A model generated the notes under the pieces. The model searched no databases, had not been told where the DNA came from, and saw nothing but the letters and a program-made list of their open reading frames with translations. The position numbers and the translations under genes are program-made. Shown one piece after another: positions 22,721 to 30,430 of a DNA stretch of 62,183 nt (positions are counted from its first letter, which is position 1; each line of letters begins with the position of its first letter). This DNA is from CAZART01 sp964487555 (GTDB taxonomy: Bacteria; Bacteroidota; Rhodothermia; Rhodothermales; VXPQ01): positions 1-62,183 of the forward strand of contig CAZART010000015.1 of assembly GCA_964487555.1 (NCBI GenBank), in the 5' to 3' direction.

Positions 22721-23308
22721 TTAATCGTATGATTCCGTGATCAGTTCAATGTTGTAGCCGCCGAGTCCCTCCAGGAAGGCGAACGTGCCGTCTTCATCGA
22801 ATTTCCTGTCGCTGGCCGCAATGTGAAGGAAGAAAGCGTCGTCGGAAGCACGCTCAAAATTGCGCGAGAAAAACAGGGGGTTATGCGGTCGCGGCAGACC
22901 ATTGAGCGCCAGCATTCCGAAGACGGCGCCGAAGGCTGAAAACAGCACCGTGAGCTCGAAAATAATGGGGATCGACGGCTCGACAGCGAAGAACGGCTTG
23001 CCGCTGATGTTCAGCGGATAGTCGACGGCGCCCGTCCACCACTGGAGCCAATATGCAAGCGCGAACCCGGTGACACCGCCGCCGAGCGTGAAGAATCCGA
23101 CCTTGGAATTGCCAAGGCCCATCGCCTTGTCCATTCCGTGAATCGGAAACGGCGAGTGCGTGTCGAAATGCCGATAGCCGGCCTTCCGCGTCGCCTCGGC
23201 CGCATGGACGAGTGCGCCCGGATGGGAGAACTCCGCGAGCACCCCGTAAACAGGTTCGCTCTCGTAGATCCCCATCGTCGCCTTTACGTCTTTCAAAAAA
23301 GCTTTCAT
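22721..23308 (-). CDS. actD: Alternative complex III subunit ActD
   Basis: The product has 195 residues. Two transmembrane helices (about 70-92 and 115-138) are flanked by a cytoplasmic N-terminal domain containing Y-G-V-L-A-E-F and F-D-T-H-S-P-F-P-I-H-G-M-D-K-A-M-G, the hallmark of ActD (DUF3341). The second helix is preceded by F-F-A-V-E-P-S-I-P-I-I-F-E-L-T-V-L. ActD binds at the periphery of the ActC membrane domain. The gene lies 16 bases after actC and before actE, as in known ACIII operons. Confidence 0.92.
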   Translation of the reverse strand: MKAFLKDVKATMGIYESEPVYGVLAEFSHPGALVHAAEATRKAGYRHFDTHSPFPIHGMDKAMGLGNSKVGFFTLGGGVTGFALAYWLQWWTGAVDYPLNISGKPFFAVEPSIPIIFELTVLFSAFGAVFGMLALNGLPRPHNPLFFSRNFERASDDAFFLHIAASDRKFDEDGTFAFLEGLGGYNIELITESYD

Positions 23309-23324
23309 TGCATGATGCTCTTCG

Positions 23325-24785
23325 TTACGAGCGCCTGGGCTTGTCCGTATCGGTCTCCTGGGCGGGCTGCACGTACGGCACGTCGTGCTCTTGATCGTGC
23401 TCCCCGTAGTAATGCGGATCGGCTTCCGGAATCACGCCCTTCACTTCGGCGATTGCGACCATCGGAACGAACCGGAGGAACAGCAAGAAGAGCGTGAAAA
23501 AAAGCCCGAAGGATCCGACGAGCGTCAACACGTCGACCCACGTCGGCGTGAAATAACCCCAGCTGGACGGTAAATAATCGCGATGCAGCGACGTGACGGT
23601 AATCACGAAACGCTCGAACCACATGCCGATATTGACGAAAATCGAAATGATGAACATCAACGGAATGTTGCGCCGGAGCCGCTTGAACCAGAAGACCTGC
23701 GGAGCGATGAGGTTGCAGGACATCATGATCCAGTAGGCCCACGCGTACGGCCCGGTGGCCCGGTTGATGAAGGCGTACTGTTCGTACTCTACCTGCGAGT
23801 ACCAGGCCATGAAAAACTCGGTGATGTAGGCGAATCCCACCATTGAACCGGTCAGCAGGATGACGATGTTCATCTTTTCCAGATGATTGAGCGTGATCAG
23901 ATCCTCGATGCCGTAGACCTTACGCGCAATAACGAGGAGCGTCACCACCATCGCAAACCCCGAGAAAATGGCGCCGGCGACGAAGTACGGGGGGAAGATG
24001 GTCGTGTGCCACCCCGGGACCACGGAAACGGCAAAGTCGAACGACACGACCGAGTGCACCGAAAGCACCAGCGGCGTGGCCAGGCCGGCCAGAAGCAGAT
24101 ACGACTTCTCGTAATTGCGCCAGTGCCGATTGGCGCCCGTCCAGCCGAGGGCGAAAAAGCCCAGCACGCGCTGCCGCCACAAGGACTTGGCGCGGTCGCG
24201 CAGCGTGGCCAGGTCCGGGACGAGACCGACGTACCAGAAGAGCAGCGACACGATGAAATACGACGACACGGCGAACACGTCCCAGAGCAAAGGACTCTTG
24301 AACTGCGGCCACATTTCCATCTGGTTGGGAATCGGCAGCGTCCAATAAATCACCCAGATGCGCCCGACGTGGATGGTGGGAAACAGCAGCGCACACATGA
24401 CGGCGAAAAGCGTCATCGCTTCCGCGGCACGGTTGATTGAGGTGCGCCAACGCTGCCGGAACAGGAAGAGGATGGCGGAGATCAGTGTCCCGGCATGGCC
24501 GATACCGACCCAGAACACGAAATCGACGATCGGCCAGCCCCATCCTACAGGGACGTTGTTCCCCCACACACCCACACCGTTCCACACCTGGTAGGCGATC
24601 ATCACCAGGAGATTCAGCAGCATCAGATTCGCGACGGCGAATGCCACATACCAGAGCCTGGGCGGCTTCTTCTCCGCGTGCTGCGCGACGAGATCCGTTA
24701 TCTCATGAAAACTAAGATTGCCCGTCACCAACGGGGGATCGGTAACGTGGCCGTCGCCGGCGATGTCGTGAGTTGTTGTAGCCAT
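23325..24785 (-). CDS. actC: Alternative complex III subunit ActC (NrfD/PsrC-like quinol-binding subunit)
   Basis: The product has 486 residues and about ten helices. It has the NrfD family look, with V-F-W-V-G-I-G-H-A-G-T-L-I-S-A-I-L (the conserved His near the predicted quinol pocket), R-R-S-I/T-N-R-A-A-E-A-M-T-L-F-A and F-P-T-I-H-V-G-R-I-W-V-I-Y-W. ActC oxidises menaquinol and passes electrons to the Fe-S clusters of ActB. A polar C-terminal tail is rich in His, Asp and Glu. The gene follows actB after 33 bases. Family and position leave little doubt. Confidence 0.93.
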   Translation of the reverse strand: MATTTHDIAGDGHVTDPPLVTGNLSFHEITDLVAQHAEKKPPRLWYVAFAVANLMLLNLLVMIAYQVWNGVGVWGNNVPVGWGWPIVDFVFWVGIGHAGTLISAILFLFRQRWRTSINRAAEAMTLFAVMCALLFPTIHVGRIWVIYWTLPIPNQMEMWPQFKSPLLWDVFAVSSYFIVSLLFWYVGLVPDLATLRDRAKSLWRQRVLGFFALGWTGANRHWRNYEKSYLLLAGLATPLVLSVHSVVSFDFAVSVVPGWHTTIFPPYFVAGAIFSGFAMVVTLLVIARKVYGIEDLITLNHLEKMNIVILLTGSMVGFAYITEFFMAWYSQVEYEQYAFINRATGPYAWAYWIMMSCNLIAPQVFWFKRLRRNIPLMFIISIFVNIGMWFERFVITVTSLHRDYLPSSWGYFTPTWVDVLTLVGSFGLFFTLFLLFLRFVPMVAIAEVKGVIPEADPHYYGEHDQEHDVPYVQPAQETDTDKPRRS

Positions 24786-24818
24786 TCGCTAGCCTAAATT
24801 ATCCCCTACCGACGGGGA

Positions 24819-27800
24819 CTATGCCGATAATTCCGTATTCGGGTTCGTTATGCGGGCCAGATAGCTCGTCCGCGGCTTCACGTTCAGCTCGGCGAGCATC
24901 TCGTAGCGCCGGCTGTTTCGCTTCTCGCGCGAAACGTTACTGTTCGAATCGTTCAGGTCACCGAACGTGATCGCCCGGGCCGGACACACTTGCTGGCACG
25001 CCGTCATAACCTCACCATCCTGGATCGCGCGCTCCTCGATATTGGCCTCCCGCTGCTTGCCGCGGATGCGCTGTACGCAGTATGAGCACTTCTCCATGAC
25101 GCCCCGGAAACGAACCGTTACGTCCGGGTTCTGAGCCATTTGAACCGCGGTCGGAATCGTTTTCGACCAATTGAAGAAATTGTACCGTCGCACCTTGTAC
25201 GGGCAGTTGTTCGAGCAATACCGCGTTCCGATGCAACGGTTATAGATCATCTGATTCGTGCCGTCGGAGGAGTGAATGGTCGCGGCGACCGGGCATACCG
25301 ATTCGCAGGGCGCGTTCTCGCAGTGCATGCACGGAATCGGCTGCACGACCATCTGCGGCTCGTCGACGCTGTTCTCATCGCTGACGAAATACCGGTCTAT
25401 GCGAAGCCAATGCATCTCACGACCCCGGCCGACTTCGTCCTTGCCGACCATCTGGATGTTGTTCTCGCTATTGCAAGCAACCACGCAGGCGGTGCAACCC
25501 GTGCACGTATTCAGGTCGATGACCATGCCCCACTGATTGACGTGGTACCGGCTGTCCTGGTACGCGGGTTGGCCGGCCGGATGGTCGTCTTCCCAAAGCG
25601 TCGGAAACTCATGCCACGCCTCGGCGCCCGGAAGCCCCGGCACCTCGGACTCCGCGAATTCGGGGCGGCTTCGATATTCGTCGATCGTCGCCTTGCGAAA
25701 TAGCGGACGTCCCTCCATGCTGCCGTGCTCCTGTGTCGTGACGATCTTATGGGATTGACCGGTCTTGGCCACGCCGGCCCCAATCGCCACGCGCTCCATC
25801 AGGCTCGAACGAACCGGAGCGACATTCTTTCCGACACCGTTGGCGAGCGCCCCTTCCGCATAGACGTCCGTATACGTATCCAGGTCGAAGAACCGTACCT
25901 GCCGTCTCGAACGTGTCGTTGCAATATCTCGACCATATCCCAGTGTCACCTGAATCGAATTTTCGGGGAGCCCGGGCTGTATCCATACCGGAAGCTCGAC
26001 GGTGCGATCACCCAGGTTTAGCTCGACAACGTCGACGATGTAGTAGCCTTTATGGTATTCCACTCCCACCTCCAGGCGCTCGGCCGTCGAGGGGCTCATG
26101 AGCGCAACGTTGTCCCACACGATCTTGGTCGTTGGATCGGGGAGCTCCTGGAGCCAGGCATTGTTGGCGTACTCTCCAGCCAGCACCCTGGGGTCGAGGC
26201 GGAAGATTAGCTCGATCTCGTCTTCGCTTACTTCTTGCAGCCGACCCGCATAGCCGGTCCTCAAACCGATGGAGGTCGTCGCATATCCGCTGTCGGGCAG
26301 GAAGCCATCATGCAGGATTTGCTCCCATTGCCCCTGAAAACTGCCGGAAACGAATCGGCCCCACTCCTCGCGCACGAGATCGTATCCGGAAAGATCGGTG
26401 CCCGTAACGAAGGCGTTCAGCACTTCGATCTCCGACTTCGTGTCGTAGAGCGGCGCAATGAGAGGCTGAATAACGGAAAGCGTGCCGTCGTAGGCCCTGC
26501 CGTCACCCCAGGCCTCGAGAAAATGGGATCGTGGGATGTGCCAGCGGCTGGCGCGGGCCGTCTCGTCTAGATGGAAGCCCACGTGGATGGACTGATCGAC
26601 GTGTCGAAGGGCCTCCGAAAAATTCAGCTCGGCAGGGGCATCGTAGACCGGATTGGCACCGATCATCAGAAGCGCATCGACATTCCCGGCGCGCATGTCC
26701 TCCACCAGTTGCGGTAACCGGGTGGCAAGAGGTTCCTCCGCTTCTTCCTCGAGATCGAGATACTCCACCGTGTCGCCGACCGCCCCGAGACCCGCGTTTA
26801 TGGCAGCGGCCAGGGCATGGACTTCCGCGGGCTGTCCGTCCCCTGCCAGCACGACGCCGCTGGAACCCGCCCGAAGAAGATCGCGGGCGGCGGCAACGAC
26901 GAACGGATCGCCGCGATAGCCGCTCTGCGGCTGGCCACCGAGCCCGAGCTCCGATGCGAGCGCCGTGGCGAGCGCCGGGACGTCACTCGCACGAATCCGC
27001 ATGCGGTTATCCGCCATTCCACCCGTGAGCGAATACGTACTCTCCGCAACGTAGAGCCGGCTTATGGTATCCTCGGGCGACGTAATCCGACGGCTATCGG
27101 CGAACTCGGCGGTATTCGAGACGAAATTGGTCTCGGTCGGCCCCAGAAAATCTGCATCCAGACTGACGATCACCTCGGCGTTCGAGAAGCGATAGAGCGG
27201 CCGTACGGGCCGGCCGGCGGCCTGCTGCAGGCCGAGGCGCTCCTGATCATCGCCTTCCGGGCGGTAAGTGATCCATCGGGAATCAGGAAACGTGCTCTCG
27301 AACTGTCGCCGAAGTGCCTGCACGGTCGGCGAAGAGGTCGGCTCAGCCAGAACGACCACCCGCTGATTGCCGGCTCCCAGGACGAATCGTTGGGCGAAGT
27401 TCACAAAATCCCGCCACGCGAACTCCGCGCGTTCGTGAATCAAGCGGTGAGAACGGTCGGGATCGTACAGGTTGAGGATTGACGCCTGCTCGAACAGCCC
27501 GGTCGCGCCGCGGCTCATAGGATGCTCCGGATTTCCTTCGATCTTGGTCGGCCTTCCCTCATGGCTTTCGACGAGGACAGGGCGGAGCACGCCTCTAAGC
27601 GGCATCGCCGAAGCGAAATAAAGCGGGATGCCGAGGATGATCTCCTCCGGCTGCCGGGTGTAAGGAAGAGTTTTTTCGATGGGGCGGCGGCACGCGGCCA
27701 GTCCTGCCATAGCCATGGACGCCCCCATTATTTGCATGAACTGACGCCGGGTAGCCCCACCCGGGCGCTGATTGGCTCCCGGCATCAATTCCTCGTCCAT

Positions 27801-27938
27801 CATGGCCGCGAGCTCGGGGTCGCCCTGAAGCTGTGCCACGCTTCTCCAATAGCGTTCACGAGGCTTCTCTTCGTCCGCAGCGTCCGTGTTTACGACGGGA
27901 AGTTCGATCATATTGACTTCGTCAGGTTCGTCGTTCAT
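24819..27938 (-). CDS. actB: Alternative complex III subunit ActB (molybdopterin-enzyme-like plus Fe-S domain)
   Basis: The product has 1039 residues. A twin-arginine motif (T-R-R-Q-F-M-Q-I-M-G, Arg64-Arg65) ends in A-A-C, marking Tat export. The large N-terminal part resembles the molybdopterin oxidoreductase fold; in ACIII it is known to lack the molybdenum cofactor. The C-terminal part is a four-cluster ferredoxin domain with C-T-G-C-T-A-C-V-V-A-C, C-M-H-C-E-N-A-P-C-E-S-V-C-P, C-I-G-T-R-Y-C-S-N-N-C-P and C-Q-Q-V-C-P. It conducts electrons from ActC to the hemes. The gene lies between actA and actC. Confidence 0.95.
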   Translation of the reverse strand: MNDEPDEVNMIELPVVNTDAADEEKPRERYWRSVAQLQGDPELAAMMDEELMPGANQRPGGATRRQFMQIMGASMAMAGLAACRRPIEKTLPYTRQPEEIILGIPLYFASAMPLRGVLRPVLVESHEGRPTKIEGNPEHPMSRGATGLFEQASILNLYDPDRSHRLIHERAEFAWRDFVNFAQRFVLGAGNQRVVVLAEPTSSPTVQALRRQFESTFPDSRWITYRPEGDDQERLGLQQAAGRPVRPLYRFSNAEVIVSLDADFLGPTETNFVSNTAEFADSRRITSPEDTISRLYVAESTYSLTGGMADNRMRIRASDVPALATALASELGLGGQPQSGYRGDPFVVAAARDLLRAGSSGVVLAGDGQPAEVHALAAAINAGLGAVGDTVEYLDLEEEAEEPLATRLPQLVEDMRAGNVDALLMIGANPVYDAPAELNFSEALRHVDQSIHVGFHLDETARASRWHIPRSHFLEAWGDGRAYDGTLSVIQPLIAPLYDTKSEIEVLNAFVTGTDLSGYDLVREEWGRFVSGSFQGQWEQILHDGFLPDSGYATTSIGLRTGYAGRLQEVSEDEIELIFRLDPRVLAGEYANNAWLQELPDPTTKIVWDNVALMSPSTAERLEVGVEYHKGYYIVDVVELNLGDRTVELPVWIQPGLPENSIQVTLGYGRDIATTRSRRQVRFFDLDTYTDVYAEGALANGVGKNVAPVRSSLMERVAIGAGVAKTGQSHKIVTTQEHGSMEGRPLFRKATIDEYRSRPEFAESEVPGLPGAEAWHEFPTLWEDDHPAGQPAYQDSRYHVNQWGMVIDLNTCTGCTACVVACNSENNIQMVGKDEVGRGREMHWLRIDRYFVSDENSVDEPQMVVQPIPCMHCENAPCESVCPVAATIHSSDGTNQMIYNRCIGTRYCSNNCPYKVRRYNFFNWSKTIPTAVQMAQNPDVTVRFRGVMEKCSYCVQRIRGKQREANIEERAIQDGEVMTACQQVCPARAITFGDLNDSNSNVSREKRNSRRYEMLAELNVKPRTSYLARITNPNTELSA

Positions 27939-27992
27939 CGTTCATCGTTCGCCGCTCGGGGCGCTGGTAATCACGCAAGCAGAACGCAGAAC
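27930..27992. repeat. Low-complexity spacer between actA and actB
   Basis: The spacer contains CGTTCATCGTTCATCGTTCG, a tandem CGTTCAT unit, and further on AGAACGCAGAACC. Both words recur in other spacers of this window. The repeat touches the actB start codon at 27938. No hairpin terminator is visible, so read-through from actA to actB is expected. Confidence 0.55.
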
Positions 27993-27994
27993 CG

Positions 27995-28642
27995 TTAATA
28001 ATGACATGCTGAACAATCTGTGGGCGGCAAAATGCCTTCGTGTCGGATTCGCTCGAGATTCCGCTGAACGAAGTCCGCCGGCTGCTCGAAGCCCATGGTC
28101 GTAACCTCGTCGTCCGGCCGCAGAAAAAGCTCCGGCTGGCGGTGACATTCGAGGCACCATCCCATCGATAGCGGCTCAACCAGTTCGACCACCTCCATCT
28201 TGTCGACGCGACCGTGGCACGACTCGCATCCGACGCCGTTGTTTACGTGGATGGCGTGGCTGAAATGCGCGTAATCCGGCAGGTGGTGCACTTTGACCCA
28301 TTCGATCGCCGTGCCGGTCGCCCAGCTCTCGCGCACCGGCATTAAGTTGAGCGACTCCGTTTGAATCTGGTTGTGGCAGTTCATGCACGTTTCAGTGGGA
28401 GGCACATTGGCTTCGGCCGCCATCTCCACGCTGCTGTGGCAATAACGGCAATCCATGCCCAACTCGCCGACATGTAGGCGATGACTGTAGGGAACCGGTT
28501 GTTCAGGCGCGTAGCCGACATCCGTATACTCCGGGGAGAAGTAGTACCATATGAGGAAGATCACGACCACGCCTCCGGCCAGCGCCCCGGCCAGCGAGAG
28601 CAGCGGCATGACGTTGGCCTTCTTCGGAAAGATCTGAGACAT
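27995..28642 (-). CDS. actA: Alternative complex III subunit ActA (pentaheme cytochrome c)
   Basis: The product has 215 residues. One N-terminal helix (about 13-34) anchors a periplasmic multiheme domain with exactly five C-x-x-C-H sites: CRYCH, CMNCH, CESCH, CLECH and CSACH, the last at the extreme C-terminus. Extra His residues (H-F-S-H-A-I-H-V) provide distal ligands. This is the standard ActA of ACIII. It is the first gene of the respiratory run, and its promoter should lie in the 276 bases upstream (28643-28918). Confidence 0.95.
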   Translation of the reverse strand: MSQIFPKKANVMPLLSLAGALAGGVVVIFLIWYYFSPEYTDVGYAPEQPVPYSHRLHVGELGMDCRYCHSSVEMAAEANVPPTETCMNCHNQIQTESLNLMPVRESWATGTAIEWVKVHHLPDYAHFSHAIHVNNGVGCESCHGRVDKMEVVELVEPLSMGWCLECHRQPELFLRPDDEVTTMGFEQPADFVQRNLERIRHEGILPPTDCSACHY

Positions 28643-28918
28643 TCAGACGCTCGGCTACTTGTAACGGATATCCATCAGCGCAGCAAACTAACGCTTCTCA
28701 AAATACAGGCGAGAATACCGCCGTTGAATTTAGGATAAAAAGGCCCCCTTGCCATAAATCGTCCGACAAAAGCCTACGAATCAGATCAAACGAGGTGCAA
28801 AGTGCCGGCCTGGCGCGCCTCAGCCGTCCTGCACAGGGGTTTCGGCGTCGGATGTTAGGTACTGATGCGGGTTAAATTCAAACGACGCACCTGCAAAGAT
28901 CCGAGAGGAGCGGCCGAA
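28643..28918. promoter_or_regulatory. Upstream region of the ACIII-caa3 operon
   Basis: This 276-base gap lies between the end of the MATE gene and the start of actA, both on the minus strand. It should contain the promoter of the respiratory operon and the 3' end of the MATE transcript. I find no coding frame. An A-rich tract (near 28733-28741) precedes a C-run, but a clear hairpin with U-tail cannot be drawn, and no promoter could be assigned. Confidence 0.35.
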
Positions 28919-30346
28919 TCATCTCGGCGTGGGATGTGCGCTCTCCGGTCGTCGATGCGCCTTGGTGAGTCGATGAAATCGCCACGAAAGAAGCACAGAT
29001 GCGGTGGCGAGCCCCAATACGAGACCCCACCACAGGCCCGGAGCTCCAAAATTCAGGACGAAACCGAGCACATAGCCGGTCGTCAGCCCCACCAGCCAGT
29101 AGGACACGAACCCAATCAGCATCGGACGCCGCGTGTCCTTGAGTCCGCGTAATGAACCGGCCGCCGAGACCTGGATCCCGTCAAACACCTGAAATACGGC
29201 CGCGATACCGAGCAGCGTCACGGCGAGGGAAACGAGGGCGTCGTTCCGGGCCTCCGAGACGTCGACGAAAAGACCGATAATCGAGCGCGGGAAAATCCAG
29301 AAACAGAGCGCGGCCAGGACCATGAAGCCCCCGGCGAGGACGACGCCGATGACTCCCGCTCGCCGAACGCCGCGCCAATCCTCCCGGCCTACGGCCTGAC
29401 CCACCCGCACGGCGGCAGCCATCCCTACACCCAGCGGCACCATGAACGTAAATGCGGCACACTGCAGCGCCACCTGGTGGGCGGCGAGCGCTGTGGAACC
29501 GATCCTACCCATCAGCAGCGCGGTAAAAGTAAAAAGACCCGATTCGATGCCCAGTGCCACGCCGATCGGCCATCCTATTCTGAACAGCTCTCCGAAGTAG
29601 TGCGGATCCGGTCGACCTATCGTGCTGAAGATATCATAGGCCCTCAGCGTCGGCACGATGCGAACGTAGGCGAGGAGCGCGAGCACGAGAAACCAGAATA
29701 CGAGCGTACTGGCCCAGCCCGTGCCCGCAATGCCCAGGGCAGGAAAGCCCAGCTTTCCGTACATCAGGATGGAGTTAGCAGCCACGTTGACCCCGACGCC
29801 GCATGCCGTTATGAACGTGACGGGCCATGGCCTCGAGATGCCTTCTACAAAGCTGCGCAGCACCATCAGCCAGAGGAACGGTAAGAATCCCCACTTCATG
29901 GCGTGGAGATAACTCATGGCACCGACCACCGTCTGTTCGGGCTGTCCGGCGGCCCGCAAGATAGGTCCCATGCTCCACAGCAAGAGAACACACGGGATCG
30001 TCAGCATCAATCCGAGCCAGAAACCTTGCCGCACGCTTCGCTCGATCGGCTCTTTCCTGCCTGCACCGTGCGCCTGCGACACCATGGGCCCCACGGCCAT
30101 CATGACGCCCATGCCTGCTATGGATAGAAAGAAGAACACGGCGTTTCCGAGAGCGACGCCGGCCAACGCCTCCTCGCCCAGCCGCCCGACCATGATGACG
30201 TCGGTCAGCCCCATGGACATCTGCGCCAGCTGAGCGGCGACGACCGGACCGGCCAGCCGCACAGTGGCGCCGACGTCGCGGCCTACGGACGGCTCGTCGT
30301 TCCGACGAGTCATCCGCGGAATATGTAGGGGCTCTGATCGCTTCAC
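28919..30346 (-). CDS. MATE-family multidrug/cation efflux transporter
   Basis: The product has 475 residues and 12 hydrophobic helices in two repeats. It has the NorM/MATE look: L-A-G-P-V-V-A-A-Q-L-A-Q-M-S-M-G-L-T-D-V-I-M-V-G near the start, G-V-M-M-A-V-G-P-M-V-S-Q-A-H-G-A-G-R, and in the second half A-L-A-A-H-Q-V-A-L-Q and G-Q-A-V-G-R-E-D. These proteins export cationic compounds using Na+ or H+ gradients. The GTG start at 30346 is used; an ATG at 30313 would remove 11 residues. It lies upstream of the ACIII operon on the same strand, with no evident functional link. Confidence 0.88.
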   Translation of the reverse strand: MKRSEPLHIPRMTRRNDEPSVGRDVGATVRLAGPVVAAQLAQMSMGLTDVIMVGRLGEEALAGVALGNAVFFFLSIAGMGVMMAVGPMVSQAHGAGRKEPIERSVRQGFWLGLMLTIPCVLLLWSMGPILRAAGQPEQTVVGAMSYLHAMKWGFLPFLWLMVLRSFVEGISRPWPVTFITACGVGVNVAANSILMYGKLGFPALGIAGTGWASTLVFWFLVLALLAYVRIVPTLRAYDIFSTIGRPDPHYFGELFRIGWPIGVALGIESGLFTFTALLMGRIGSTALAAHQVALQCAAFTFMVPLGVGMAAAVRVGQAVGREDWRGVRRAGVIGVVLAGGFMVLAALCFWIFPRSIIGLFVDVSEARNDALVSLAVTLLGIAAVFQVFDGIQVSAAGSLRGLKDTRRPMLIGFVSYWLVGLTTGYVLGFVLNFGAPGLWWGLVLGLATASVLLSWRFHRLTKAHRRPESAHPTPR

Positions 30347-30430
30347 CCGGTGCCCTGAATCAACTGCATACAGGATGCGTTCATAGTGCCTCGTTCGCGG
30401 GACGAGGATGCATTTTGTAAGTTATCGACC

